DNA of 64,000 bases from an uncultured Roseibium sp. Lineage in GTDB: Bacteria > Pseudomonadota > Alphaproteobacteria > Rhizobiales > Stappiaceae. Each line of letters opens with the position of its first letter. Position 1 is the stretch's first letter. The DNA lies in assembly GCF_963669205.1 (NCBI RefSeq), contig NZ_OY769915.1, positions 3,074,001 to 3,138,000 on the forward strand, in the 5' to 3' direction. Of this stretch, positions 17,145 to 26,479 are shown in pieces. The notes under the pieces were generated by a model. The model worked only from the letters and a program-made list of their open reading frames with translations, was not told where the DNA came from and did no database searches. The position numbers were made by a program, and so were the translations under genes.

Positions 17145-18185
17145 CTAAAAACCATACACCTCCGCAAGGCCGGAGTCTTTGCTGGCGACGAGCTTGGCAA
17201 GATCGACAATGACCTTTGCCTGTTTCCACGTCGCGTCATCCTGCATCTTACCATCAATCATGACCGCGCCGGTACCGTCAGGCATGGCCTCAAGTATCTT
17301 GCGCGCAAAGGCGACTTCCTGCGGATCGGGCGAAAACACCCGTTTGGCAATTTCGATCTGCGTCGGATGGAGCGACCAGGCGCCGAGACAGCCCATCAAA
17401 AACGCGTTACGAAACTGGCTTTCGCAGGCCTGCGGGTCGGAAAAGTCTCCAAAAGGTCCGTAAAAAGACTTCAAACCGTTCGAAAGACAAGCATCGACCA
17501 TCTTGGCGACGGTATAGTGCCAGAGGTCCTGCTGGAATATCGCCCGGGTGCCCGCACCGGTCTCGTCCGCAAGAACGGCATAGTCCGGATGCCCGCCACC
17601 GACCCGCGTCGTCTTCATGCCCCGCGAGGCGGCCAGATCCGCGGGGCCCAGGCTCATGCCGTGCATGCGCGGGCTGGCCGACGCGATCTGCTCGACGTTC
17701 TTCACGCCTTCCGCGGTTTCCAGGATCGCATGGATCAGGATCGGCCTGGACAGGCCGGCTTTCGCCTCCAGCTGCGCAAGCAACTGGTCGAGATAGTGGA
17801 TGTCCCATGCCCCCTCGACCTTGGGCAGCATGATGACATCGAGCTTGTCGCCCACGGACTGGACGATCTGCATCACGTCGTCCAGGAACCAGGGACTGTT
17901 GAGACAGTTCACTCGGGTCCACAGGCCCGTCGTGCCGAAATCGTTGTCGCGCGCCATCTGGATGAAACCGGACCGGGCGCCAGACTTGGCATCGGCGGGA
18001 ATGGCATCTTCCAGGTTTCCCAGCACGACGTCGACCTTGCTGATGAGGTCCGGAACCTTGGCCCGCATCTTCTCGATATGCGGCGGAACGAAATGGATCA
18101 TCCGTTCCAGCCGGACAGGAATTTCGCGGTACGGGGCAGGGGCACCTATGGCGAGTGGCTTGTAATATGCACTGGGTGCTTTCAT
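17145..18185 (-). CDS. mcl: L-malyl-CoA/beta-methylmalyl-CoA lyase (HpcH/HpaI family, Chloroflexus Mcl type)
   Basis: 346 residues from the ATG at 18185, with GGAGGAAG upstream. It cleaves or forms malyl-CoA (acetyl-CoA plus glyoxylate) and beta-methylmalyl-CoA (propionyl-CoA plus glyoxylate), as in the ethylmalonyl-CoA and 3-hydroxypropionate pathways. Family motifs: YKPLAIGAPAPYREIPVR, FVPPHIEKMRAKVPD, GNLEDAIPADAK, VIMLPKVEG, LETAEGVKNVEQIA, LGPADLAASRGMKTTRVGGG, KRVFSPDPQEV and DGKMQDDATWKQAKVIV. As I recall the sequence, this resembles the 348-residue Chloroflexus enzyme more than the shorter Rhodobacter Mcl1. The promoter region contains the inverted-repeat element described separately. 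Confidence 0.88.
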   Translation of the reverse strand: MKAPSAYYKPLAIGAPAPYREIPVRLERMIHFVPPHIEKMRAKVPDLISKVDVVLGNLEDAIPADAKSGARSGFIQMARDNDFGTTGLWTRVNCLNSPWFLDDVMQIVQSVGDKLDVIMLPKVEGAWDIHYLDQLLAQLEAKAGLSRPILIHAILETAEGVKNVEQIASASPRMHGMSLGPADLAASRGMKTTRVGGGHPDYAVLADETGAGTRAIFQQDLWHYTVAKMVDACLSNGLKSFYGPFGDFSDPQACESQFRNAFLMGCLGAWSLHPTQIEIAKRVFSPDPQEVAFARKILEAMPDGTGAVMIDGKMQDDATWKQAKVIVDLAKLVASKDSGLAEVYGF

Positions 18186-18214
18186 GAAACTGGCTTCCTC
18201 CTGCTGTCCGTACT

Positions 18215-18409
18215 CTAGGTGATGGACCCATAAATGAGGCTGAAATGGCATGCGAAATGGCGATATCCCGTCAGGAAGGGTGTGCGGAGCGGGCTTCCTG
18301 CCCGGTCAAGCACGCTGACGACACGGGGTGAAGCCATTTCCATGTCCTTTGGATTTGACCGGATTGCGCCTCAAACCATTTCCGCCTCATTTATGGGTCC
18401 ATCACCTAG
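18215..18409. repeat. 195-bp element with 34-bp terminal inverted repeats (MITE-like)
   Basis: Bases 18215-18248 and 18376-18409 are reverse complements at 33 of 34 positions, both starting CTAGGTGATGGACCC from the outside. A second, shorter inverted pair sits just inside (18249-18261 and 18332-18343, based on CATG(C)GAAATGGC). The 127-base interior has no ORF of note. The layout fits a small non-autonomous transposable element or a large intergenic palindromic repeat. It lies 30 bases upstream of the mcl start codon. No obvious target duplication was found. Confidence 0.75.
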
Positions 18410-18468
18410 CTATAGCGCCTATGCTGCGCTGCAACCATTACCCGAAGGGTGAAGAGGCAGGTAGCTGC

Positions 18469-19506
18469 TCATCCGTGGAAGGACTTCACCGCAGCAGCAC
18501 GCGTCTCCTGCCTCTGAAGGAGGCTCTTGCCGGGCGGTGCCCATTTCTTGTGGATCCACATCCACTGCTCGGGATGCTCCTTGATCCATCCCTCGAAGAT
18601 CTCGTGCATCCGAGCGGTGGCGGCCTGTATGTCCGCCTGCCGGTCGTCTGTGTGCGGGACCGTGATCGCCTGTCCCTCGACGCGGAAGTGAACGCCTTTC
18701 TTGCGAACGACGCGTCCGAGCACAATCGGCACATTGCTGGATCTGGCAAGGGAGGCCGGTACGGTGTTGGCGTAGGCCATGCGGCCGAAAAACGGCACCT
18801 GAACACCGCGTGCTTCCCTCAGGTCTCCCATCATCGCCAGGACACCGCCGCTTTTCAGCGTCGCCAGGATCTTGCGGGCCGCCTCCGGCCCCTTGGACAA
18901 CAGCCCGCCGCGATATAGGTCCTTGCGCAGGGTGCGGACAACCTTGTCGGCCTCCGGGTTCCGGAGGGCCTGGTATACGCCGGTGATCTCGACGCCGCGT
19001 CTTACAACCGGCTGCACGCAAAGTTCCCAGTTGCCGCTGTGAAAAGAAACAAGAATGCAGGCCTGTTTGCCGTCGAGCATGGCGTTGGTCGTTTCGTCCC
19101 CGGTCGCCTCGAACCGGTAATCCTGCTGCAGGAGCCGATCGATATGAAAGGTCTCGGCAGCAACCCGGCCGAGGTTCTCCCACATGCCGCGCACCGTTTG
19201 CTCGCGCTCGCGCTCGCTCATGGACGGGAAGGCATGCTCCAGATGCTCAAGCGCGCGCTTGTGGCGGGCATTGAACGGGGCAAACAGGCGCCAGCTCTTG
19301 CCCATCAGGTAGGACGCCGCGTCGACCGGAATAATCCGGAACAGGAACACCGCAACATTCAGGACAATGCCTTCAAGCCGGTTCTGCAGTGCGAACCGTT
19401 TCGGGTGTTTCCTCTGTCTCAGTTTTCGCGACATTTCGGGGCGGTCACTTTCGCTTTGTCTTGCCCGGTTCGCACACGGGGCCTGTTCAGGTCTTTTTGA
19501 GGGCAT
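18469..19506 (-). CDS. Lysophospholipid/lipid A acyltransferase, LpxL (HtrB) family
   Basis: Up to 345 residues. The ATG at 19506 has AAGG upstream; the ATG at 19434 (MSRKLRQRKHPKRF) is an alternative that gives a more usual length. The H-x4-E catalytic motif is present as FHSGNWE. Other family parts are LFAPFNARHKRALEHLEHAFP, YQALRNPEAD, MGDLREARGVQVPFFGR and HPEQWMWIHKKW. The membrane-bound family moves acyl chains onto lipid A or other lipids; the exact acceptor here is not predictable. It is followed by the MITE-like element. Confidence 0.88.
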   Translation of the reverse strand: MPSKRPEQAPCANRARQSESDRPEMSRKLRQRKHPKRFALQNRLEGIVLNVAVFLFRIIPVDAASYLMGKSWRLFAPFNARHKRALEHLEHAFPSMSEREREQTVRGMWENLGRVAAETFHIDRLLQQDYRFEATGDETTNAMLDGKQACILVSFHSGNWELCVQPVVRRGVEITGVYQALRNPEADKVVRTLRKDLYRGGLLSKGPEAARKILATLKSGGVLAMMGDLREARGVQVPFFGRMAYANTVPASLARSSNVPIVLGRVVRKKGVHFRVEGQAITVPHTDDRQADIQAATARMHEIFEGWIKEHPEQWMWIHKKWAPPGKSLLQRQETRAAAVKSFHG

Positions 19507-19656
19507 TGAGACCTTGCGGTACCCGCCCAGACCTGATTGGTATGCGGGACACGACGCACTCCGCGGGTGAAGCGTCCATATCCAAGCTCAATGAGAGATG
19601 CAAGTTTCTTTCGATAACGATCCGTGCTTGTCGCCTCGTCAGAATACAGGAAGTGA

Positions 19657-20610
19657 ATGCTGGAAGTCATAAGTCTGGCGCTGCCTTTTTTCGGCTTGAT
19701 CATTCTGGGTTTCGGCGCCGGAAAAATCAGGCGTTTGCCCGAGTCCGGGCTCGCCTGGATGAATTTCTTCGTGGTCTATCTTGCGCTTCCGGCTCTCTTT
19801 TACCGGCTGTTGTCCGAAACGCCGTTCGAGCAGCTGGCAAACGTTTCCTATATCGCGGCGACGACCTTCACCACCTATATCGTCTTCGCCATCTCTTTCT
19901 GCATCGGTGTTGTGGTGACACGCGGCAGTATCGGGGAATCCACGATCCTGGGCATTGCCGGGGCCTATTCCAATATCGGCTACATGGGACCCGGACTGAC
20001 GCTGGCCGTCCTGGGAGAGCAGGCCACCGTTCCGACGGCGCTGATCCTGACTTTCGACAATGCCCTGATGTTCACCCTGGCGCCCTTGCTGATGGCGCTG
20101 GCGGGGACCGAGAACGAGTCGATTGCCGGAACTCTCAAGCAGATTGGCATCAAGATCTTCACGCACCCGTTCATTCTCGCGACCATCGCCGGAGTGACGG
20201 CGGCGGCCTTCGAGCTTCGTCCGCCGCAGGCGGTCAACACACTCTTGCTCTACCTCAGCAACGCGGCGGCTCCCTGCGCCCTTTTTGCCATGGGCGTCAG
20301 CATTGCACTCAGGCCGATGGGCCGGGTTCCGGTCGAGCTTCCGCTCGTCCTCGCAGTGAAGCTGCTGCTGCACCCGTTCCTCGTCTTCCTGCTGCTCACA
20401 TGGGTCGGCGGGTTCGATCCGACCTGGATCGCGACCGCCGTGCTGATGTCCTGCCTGCCGCCGGCAACGAATGTGTTCGTGATTGCGCAGCAATACGGAA
20501 CCTATGTGCAGCGCGCTTCAAGTTTTGTTCTGGTCGGCACGGCGGTTTCCATCATTACGGTGACGGCCTTCATCTGGGCTCTGACAACCGGATTTCTGCC
20601 AGTCGGTTGA
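19657..20610 (+). CDS. AEC (auxin efflux carrier) family transporter
   Basis: 317 residues, almost entirely hydrophobic, with about ten membrane segments in two five-helix halves. The family pattern GIAGAYSNIGYMGPGLTLAVLG in the middle and LMSCLPPATNVFVIAQQY near the end is typical of bacterial AEC transporters, which carry organic acids or amino acids such as malate. The substrate cannot be read from the sequence. The start ATG lies 48 bases after GAAT-rich upstream sequence with a weak ribosome site (cagGAAGtga). Confidence 0.88.
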   Translation: MLEVISLALPFFGLIILGFGAGKIRRLPESGLAWMNFFVVYLALPALFYRLLSETPFEQLANVSYIAATTFTTYIVFAISFCIGVVVTRGSIGESTILGIAGAYSNIGYMGPGLTLAVLGEQATVPTALILTFDNALMFTLAPLLMALAGTENESIAGTLKQIGIKIFTHPFILATIAGVTAAAFELRPPQAVNTLLLYLSNAAAPCALFAMGVSIALRPMGRVPVELPLVLAVKLLLHPFLVFLLLTWVGGFDPTWIATAVLMSCLPPATNVFVIAQQYGTYVQRASSFVLVGTAVSIITVTAFIWALTTGFLPVG

Positions 20611-20684
20611 CCGGCACCCCCTGAAAGAACAAGCTCTCTTTCCAAGATGCACGGGTTTTCAGCCTCAAGGCGACTTGCAGACAC

Positions 20685-21101
20685 ATGAACAAGGCACCTC
20701 AATCCGACGAGATTTACGGTCGATACGCGCCACCTGTCCGCGATCGCTTGCAGCATTTGCGCCGGCTCATACTGGAAACGGCGCAGCAAAATGCACAGGT
20801 CGGGGACATCCAGGAAACCCTGAAGTGGGGTCAGCCGAGTTTCCTGACCCTCAAGCCAAAAACCGGCACAACCATTCGCATCGACAAGGACGGAGTGGAT
20901 GGAGCGGGCACCGCAGACGTGGCGCTTTTCGTCAACTGCCAGACGTCGCTGGTGTCCGAATGGCGGGTTCTCTATCCGCATCTCTCCTTCGGCGGAAACA
21001 GAAGCGTGCATTTCCCGGCGGACAAGCCGCTTCCGGAGGCGGAGATCTGCCAAATGGTTTCAATGGCCTTGCGGTATCACCTCGACAAGGCGCGCCGCTA
21101 G
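20685..21101 (+). CDS. DUF1801 domain-containing protein
   Basis: 138 residues. The pattern WGQPSFLTLKPKTGTTIRID and DVALFVNCQTSLVSEWR, with a C-terminal VSMALRYH, matches the DUF1801 family, a small YdhG-like fold of unknown biochemical function, sometimes linked to iron-chaperone-like proteins. It has no signal or membrane segment, so it is cytoplasmic. It follows the AEC transporter by 74 bases and is convergent with the hydroxylase gene. Confidence 0.8.
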   Translation: MNKAPQSDEIYGRYAPPVRDRLQHLRRLILETAQQNAQVGDIQETLKWGQPSFLTLKPKTGTTIRIDKDGVDGAGTADVALFVNCQTSLVSEWRVLYPHLSFGGNRSVHFPADKPLPEAEICQMVSMALRYHLDKARR

Positions 21102-21137
21102 GGTGCGGACCCAGGCTTTCGCCAGCATCGCCCTAGG

Positions 21138-22340
21138 TCAGCCGGGACGCCGGAAACCGGATGCCGGGGCCATGCCTTCGCGCATGAGGAACCTTTTGAG
21201 AGGGGTGACCTTGTCGACGACGTACATCCCGAGCCCGCGGGCGGCCTGAACCGGCAGAAACGGTGTCAGCAGCGACCTGTTGAGAATGTCGACGGCGTTG
21301 GTCCGCGTCGTGATATCGCGCCTGCGTTTCGTCTCGTAGTGCTCCAGGATGCTCCGGTCGCCCGGATCGGCATTCCTGCGGCAGGCGCCAGCGACAACCG
21401 ATGTCAGGTCGATGATATCGCGCAAGGAAAGGTTCAGCCCCTGGGCGCCGATGGGCGGGAAGACATGGGCTGCCTCGCCGATCAGGGCGGTCCTGTCGCC
21501 GATCAGACGGCTCGCGCTCATTCCACTCAGCGGGAAACTCTTGACGTCCGAGGCAAGCTTGAAGGAGCCGAGGATTGAATGCGCCCTGCGTTCGAGTTCG
21601 GTCTCGAGCTCCGCCGCGTTCATCGCACAGAGCTCAGCGGCGCCTTCTTCGGTTTCAACACAGACGATCGACGACATGTTACCGGGAAGGGGGACAAGCG
21701 TGAACGGCCCCGTTGGCGTGTGAAACTCAGTCGAGATGCTGTTATGCGGCAATCTGTGTTCAATGTTGAGAACGACGGCCACCTGAGGATAGGTCCACGT
21801 TTTGACATCGATCCCTGCCGCGTCGCGGAGCATGGACTTGCGGCCGTCAGCCGCGATGGCAAGCCGTGCGTGAATGAGCGATCCGGATGCCGCTTCGACA
21901 AGAATGCTTCCAGGTGCTGTCTCGACGGAAACGGCCTGTTCCGGAAAGACTGTCAACGTCTCTTCAGCGCTGCACTTGTCCTCCAGCACCGCGTTCAGCC
22001 GGTCGTTCAGGATATTGAAGCCGAACTCTTCCAGTTCGAGATCGGACGAATCAAACACCACTTCCGGTGCCCTGATGAGCCCGCCGGTGTCGTCCACCAT
22101 GCGCATCTTGGCAAGGGGAGCCGTGCTTTGCGCCAGATCGTCCCAGACGCCGATGCGCTTCAGGAAGGAAATCGATTGCTGCCAGAGAGCGGTGGTGCGG
22201 CCGTCCTGGCCGCCGGCAACCGGGGCGACAAGTGCAACGGACAAACCGAGTTGCGCAAGGCCGATTGCCGCAATCCGGCCCGAAGGACCGCCGCCGACAA
22301 CAACAACATCCTGCACACTCGTCTGATCCGGTTTTGACAT
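21138..22340 (-). CDS. FAD-dependent monooxygenase, UbiH/UbiF/VisC/COQ6 family
   Basis: 400 residues. The FAD-binding Rossmann motif VVVVGGGPSGRIAAIGLAQLG is at the N-terminus, a DG motif (AIAADGRKSMLRDAAGI) lies in the middle, and the second FAD motif appears as GEAAHVFPPIGAQGLNLSLRD. The family hydroxylates the ubiquinone ring at C5, C6 or C1; some alphaproteobacteria use a single broad enzyme (UbiL/UbiM), so I do not name the position. The start codon context is normal and there is no operon partner. Confidence 0.88.
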   Translation of the reverse strand: MSKPDQTSVQDVVVVGGGPSGRIAAIGLAQLGLSVALVAPVAGGQDGRTTALWQQSISFLKRIGVWDDLAQSTAPLAKMRMVDDTGGLIRAPEVVFDSSDLELEEFGFNILNDRLNAVLEDKCSAEETLTVFPEQAVSVETAPGSILVEAASGSLIHARLAIAADGRKSMLRDAAGIDVKTWTYPQVAVVLNIEHRLPHNSISTEFHTPTGPFTLVPLPGNMSSIVCVETEEGAAELCAMNAAELETELERRAHSILGSFKLASDVKSFPLSGMSASRLIGDRTALIGEAAHVFPPIGAQGLNLSLRDIIDLTSVVAGACRRNADPGDRSILEHYETKRRRDITTRTNAVDILNRSLLTPFLPVQAARGLGMYVVDKVTPLKRFLMREGMAPASGFRRPG

Positions 22341-22540
22341 CTGGTTCGCCTGTCGTTCACTCTCTGCCCCTCAAACATGCGGCTTTGCGGCACAAAATCA
22401 ACGGGGCGAAACCACGCAGGCGGGCGGGACCCGAAATCCCGGACACCTGGAAGAACCCCATATGCGCAAGATCAAAGACTGCATCGGAATTCTCGCTATC
22501 CTGGTGCCATGGATTTCGATAAGGGCCATTGACGGAACGG

Positions 22541-23461
22541 ATGACGACTGCAGCGACTGAAAAAAACGACCTGAAACAACGACCCGCTCCCGGGTTTGGC
22601 CGGCGCGGCTGGCCACTGGTGGTGCTGGTGGTGGCAATGCTGAGCCTGTCCGGCTGGAGTTATCTGCTTGTCATGGTCGCGGACATGGTCCCGGCGATGG
22701 ACATGACGCAGGCCGGACCTGGCATGGGCGTGTTCAATCACTTCAACATCTTCAGCGGGTTGCCGGCTGAAGCCCGGGCGGCCCTGGCCGTTATCTGCCT
22801 ACCGGCGGGAGCGACGTTCGGCATGCCGTCGGCGGCCATGACCGGCGGTGACCTGCTCAGAATTTTCCTGATGTGGGCGATGATGTCGATGGCGATGATG
22901 GTCCCGACAGCCATTCCGATGCTCAAGGCCTATCATGCCTGGATCGGACGCGGACGCGGATCCCGGGATAGCACCTTCATTCCGTCCGTTGCCGCGATTT
23001 TCGGGTACCTGACCGTCTGGTTGGGATACGCCCTTGTCGCGACATTCGCGCAATGGGGGCTTTCCGTCGCCGGCGGTATGACCGACATGATGGCACCGGC
23101 AAGCCTAGCCTTGACAACGACTGTCCTGTTCGCAGCGGGTCTTTACCAGTTCACGCCGGCAAAGGCCGCGTGTTTGCAGCGCTGCTGGTATCCACGCTGG
23201 AATTTTTCTGCAGACATGAACGGACGCGAATTTGTGAGGGGATATGGCGAGGGTCTGGCACAGGGGTTGATCTGTCTTGGCTGTTGCTGGGCGGTTATGA
23301 CGGTGATGTTTGCCGTCGGCCTCATGAATGTCATCTGGATTGCCCTGCTTGGAGGCATCATGGCGCTCGAAAAGACGTTCCCCAGCAAGCTATTCCCCAA
23401 ACTGATAGGTGCCGGACTGATCTGCTGGGCGGGGCTCCTCGTTGGGCTGATTTACGCCTGA
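22541..23461 (+). CDS. DUF2182 (predicted metal-binding) integral membrane protein
   Basis: 306 residues from the ATG at 22541; a TTG at 22529 would add four residues. About seven membrane segments. The methionine-rich motif MWAMMSMAMMVPTAIPML and the later CLQRCWYPRWNF and ICLGCCWAVMTVMFAVGLMNVIWI are the hallmarks of DUF2182, called a predicted metal-binding membrane protein. The methionines and cysteines suggest a soft-metal ligand such as copper, which is inference only. Confidence 0.85.
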   Translation: MTTAATEKNDLKQRPAPGFGRRGWPLVVLVVAMLSLSGWSYLLVMVADMVPAMDMTQAGPGMGVFNHFNIFSGLPAEARAALAVICLPAGATFGMPSAAMTGGDLLRIFLMWAMMSMAMMVPTAIPMLKAYHAWIGRGRGSRDSTFIPSVAAIFGYLTVWLGYALVATFAQWGLSVAGGMTDMMAPASLALTTTVLFAAGLYQFTPAKAACLQRCWYPRWNFSADMNGREFVRGYGEGLAQGLICLGCCWAVMTVMFAVGLMNVIWIALLGGIMALEKTFPSKLFPKLIGAGLICWAGLLVGLIYA

Positions 23462-23644
23462 TTCAAGCGGAAGCAGGCCGACTGATTTGCGACTGGGGCT
23501 GTTTTTTCAGTTCACACTGTCATACGATTGCAATATTAGTCCCCGGGCGCGGTCAGGCAGAGACGGATCCGGGACAAAGACCGGTGCCCATCACCAGCGA
23601 TTAGAACAATTGGCGCCGTGCTGCATTTAGTGTGAGGAAATCCC

Positions 23645-24361
23645 GTGACGGACGTAACCCCGGGCAAAGCAGCGCCCGAACCCGCATTGTTCCTGATTCA
23701 CGTACTGACAGCGTCCGGCGCACCCATCGCCCTGGTCGCGCTGCTTGCGGGTGCTCAGGGCAAGTGGGCAGAGATGTTCGCCTGGCTCGGGTTGGCCTTT
23801 TTCGTTGATGGCATAGATGGCCCGCTTGCGCGCCGGTACAACATTGCCGAACGTCTGCCGAGATGGTCCGGCGCCTCGCTCGACTTCGTCATTGACTATG
23901 CAACCTACGTTTTTCTGCCGGCATTCGCCCTGTCGTGGAGCTTCATGCTGTCCCAGCCGTGGAACTGGATTTGCGGCGGCCTGGTCGTGTTCACCGGTGC
24001 GCTGTATTTCGCCGACAACGGCATGAAAACACCTGACGGGTCCTTCAAGGGATTCCCGGCGGGCTGGAACATGGTCGTTTTCGGCCTGATGGTCCTGTCG
24101 CCCTCCCAGACCTTCACGATCGCCATCGTGATCCTGTGCTGTGCCCTGACATTCGCTCCGATCCGCTTCGTCCATCCCGTCCGTGTCCGCCGCTGGCGGA
24201 TCGTCACTCTGCCCGTGACACTGGGGTGGATGGGACTGGCGGCATACGCGATTGTCAACGGCATGTCGCTCGAAGGAAGCCTGGCCGTGATCTTCACGGT
24301 TTCGAGCATCTACCTGTTTTCGGTCTCCGCGGTTCAGCAACTGCTGGATCGTGTTGATTAA
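23645..24361 (+). CDS. pcs: Phosphatidylcholine synthase
   Basis: 238 residues starting with GTG or the codon at 23645, following GTGAGGAAAT. It condenses CDP-diacylglycerol directly with choline to make phosphatidylcholine, a route found mainly in alphaproteobacteria that interact with eukaryotes. The Pcs form of the CDP-alcohol phosphotransferase motif is present: DGIDGPLARRYNIAERLP, then WSGASLDFVIDYATYVFLPAF with the catalytic aspartates. About seven to eight membrane helices, so it is an inner-membrane enzyme. It stands alone between the DUF2182 gene and qor. Confidence 0.93.
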   Translation: MTDVTPGKAAPEPALFLIHVLTASGAPIALVALLAGAQGKWAEMFAWLGLAFFVDGIDGPLARRYNIAERLPRWSGASLDFVIDYATYVFLPAFALSWSFMLSQPWNWICGGLVVFTGALYFADNGMKTPDGSFKGFPAGWNMVVFGLMVLSPSQTFTIAIVILCCALTFAPIRFVHPVRVRRWRIVTLPVTLGWMGLAAYAIVNGMSLEGSLAVIFTVSSIYLFSVSAVQQLLDRVD

Positions 24362-24469
24362 TCACCAGATTTGCCTTTTCCACGGCTGCCGATGCCGCTA
24401 GTGTGCCTCCGGCATCAAGTGCCGCAGGGAAAACGCTAGTGAGAGGCACGCCGCCTCCCGGAGGGAAAA

Positions 24470-25447
24470 ATGGTTCAGGCTGTCCGTGTCCATGAAACCG
24501 GTGGTCCAGACGTCATGCGCTGGGAACATGTCGATGTCGGCGAACCCGGCCCGGGCGAGGCACGCATCCGGCATACCGCAATCGGTCTGAACTTCATCGA
24601 CACCTACTTTCGGTCCGGTCTTTATCCGGCCCCGTCTGGCACACCGTTCTCGCCGGGCAACGAGGGCGCCGGCATTGTTCAGTCGGTCGGCGAGGGCGTG
24701 ACCCATCTCAGCCCGGGAGACCGTGTCGCCTATGCAGGCGCGATCGGATCCTATGCCCAGGAGCGCATCATTTCCGCAGACAGTCTCGTCGGTGTGCCGG
24801 ACGGGATCGACGACAAGACCGCAGCCGGAATGATGCTCAAGGGCATGACCGCCCAGTACCTGCTGCGCCAGACTTTCCAGGTCGGGCCCGATACGACGCT
24901 GTTGTTTCATGCAGCCGCAGGTGGCGTCGGACTGATCGCCGGGCAATGGGCCGCCCACCTTGGCGCAACCGTCATCGGTACCGCAGGGTCGCAGGAAAAG
25001 ATCGAGCTTGCGAAAGCCCATGGCTATCAGCACATGATCAACTACCGCACCGAGGATTTCGTTGAGCGGGTGAAGGAGATAACCGGAGGCAAGGGCTGCG
25101 ATGTCGTCTACGATTCGGTCGGCAAGGACACCTATCCCGGTTCTCTGGATTGCCTGAAACCGCGCGGGTTGTGGGCCAGCTTCGGACAGTCTTCCGGCCC
25201 TATCACCGACTTCAATCTGGCGCTGCTTGCGCAAAAAGGCTCTCTTTTCGCAACACGGCCGACCCTGTTCACCTATATCGCAACCCGCGAAGCGCTTGAA
25301 AAAACCGCCGCCGAGCTCTTTGACGTCGTTCAAGAGGGGATCGTCAAGATCGGGGTAAACCAGGAATACCGCCTGGCCGACGCGGTGCAGGCGCACCAGG
25401 ACCTTGAGGGAAGAAAGACAACGGGCACGACCGTTCTCATACCCTGA
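24470..25447 (+). CDS. qor: NADPH:quinone oxidoreductase (zinc-independent MDR family)
   Basis: 325 residues. The QOR pattern is clear: IGLNFIDTYFRSGLYP, SPGNEGAGIVQSVGEGV, the nucleotide-binding HAAAGGVGLIAGQWAAHLGA and DVVYDSVGKDTY. The zinc ligands of alcohol dehydrogenases are absent. It reduces quinones with NADPH in the cytoplasm, probably in oxidative or electrophile defence. A ribosome site (GGAGGGAAAA) precedes the ATG. The LysR gene follows 13 bases after the stop, so the two probably share a transcript. Confidence 0.92.
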   Translation: MVQAVRVHETGGPDVMRWEHVDVGEPGPGEARIRHTAIGLNFIDTYFRSGLYPAPSGTPFSPGNEGAGIVQSVGEGVTHLSPGDRVAYAGAIGSYAQERIISADSLVGVPDGIDDKTAAGMMLKGMTAQYLLRQTFQVGPDTTLLFHAAAGGVGLIAGQWAAHLGATVIGTAGSQEKIELAKAHGYQHMINYRTEDFVERVKEITGGKGCDVVYDSVGKDTYPGSLDCLKPRGLWASFGQSSGPITDFNLALLAQKGSLFATRPTLFTYIATREALEKTAAELFDVVQEGIVKIGVNQEYRLADAVQAHQDLEGRKTTGTTVLIP

Positions 25448-25460
25448 GGGGACGGGTGTG

Positions 25461-26420
25461 ATGCTCAGCGGCCGGGCCCAGGAGCTGTCCCGCAATCTTT
25501 ACAGTCCCGCCATGAGATACTTCATGGCGGCTGCCGAGGCAGGGTCGATAAGGGCCGCCTCGCGGGAACTGAACGTTGCATCCTCGGCGGTCAACCGCCA
25601 GATCCTGTGGCTGGAAGAAGCGCTGGGAATGCAGCTGTTCGATCGGGTCGGGCGGCGCATCCGGCTGTCCCAGGCGGGCGAACTGCTTCTGGCACATATT
25701 CGCCGGACATATTCCGATTTCGAGGGAACGGTTGCCGAACTGGATGCCCTGAAAGGCCTCAGGCGCGGCTCCGTTTCAATCGCCAGCGTCGAAAGCGTGT
25801 CGGAAAAACTCCTGCCCGCGCTGATCAGCAGTTTCCGGAAACGATATCCGGGCATTCATGTCAGTGTCTCCGTTTCCTCCTCGCAGGACGCCGCGGCAAA
25901 GGTCGAGGCCGCAGAGGCGGATGTTGGCTTCACCTTCGACCCGCCCGAAAACTCGGCGCTGACGGTCGCGTTCGAGCATGAGCTTGTGATCGGCGCACTG
26001 ATGTCGCCCAGGCATCCGCTGGCGGAGCAGGGCAGGCTGGGGCTTCACGACTGCCTGAAGTTTCCTGTGGCCTTGCCGGCCGAGGGCCTGTCCCTGCGTA
26101 CGCGGCTGGATCTCGTGCGAAGCCGGATACCCGGCGCATCGAGGACATATGTGGAAGCCAACTCGCTCCGCCTGATGCGGGCGCTCGCGCGTGAAGAGGA
26201 TGTCATCGGATTTCAGACGATGATCGGTTGCGAGGATGATCTGGCTTCGGGATCCCTGGTTTTCAGACCCCTTACGGACGCGCCGCTCCAGGCAGACCGT
26301 TTGTGTGTGATAACCTCGTCCCTTCGGGCATTGGCCCTTGCACCGGGAATGTTTTTTGACCACGCAGTGTTGACCATGAAGGACAATCTGCCTTCAATTG
26401 ATGCCGAAACGGCATCATAA
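25461..26420 (+). CDS. LysR-type transcriptional regulator
   Basis: 319 residues from the ATG at 25461, preceded by GGGGACGGGTG; the longer frame to 25404 overlaps qor. The N-terminal winged helix reads MRYFMAAAEAGSIRAASRELNVASSAVNRQI (split here across residues 18-48), followed by LEEALGMQLFDRVGRRIRLS, and then the type-2 periplasmic-binding-like effector domain (SVSIASVESVSEKLLPALI). It lies immediately upstream of the uraH-xdh genes and downstream of qor, so it could control either. A dyad at 26480-26494 in the following gap is a candidate site. Confidence 0.92.
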   Translation: MLSGRAQELSRNLYSPAMRYFMAAAEAGSIRAASRELNVASSAVNRQILWLEEALGMQLFDRVGRRIRLSQAGELLLAHIRRTYSDFEGTVAELDALKGLRRGSVSIASVESVSEKLLPALISSFRKRYPGIHVSVSVSSSQDAAAKVEAAEADVGFTFDPPENSALTVAFEHELVIGALMSPRHPLAEQGRLGLHDCLKFPVALPAEGLSLRTRLDLVRSRIPGASRTYVEANSLRLMRALAREEDVIGFQTMIGCEDDLASGSLVFRPLTDAPLQADRLCVITSSLRALALAPGMFFDHAVLTMKDNLPSIDAETAS

Positions 26421-26479
26421 AGGTCTCAAATGAGCGCTTTGGTTCCGCGGTTTTTTAAGGCACATTTTCGTCAGGCTTT

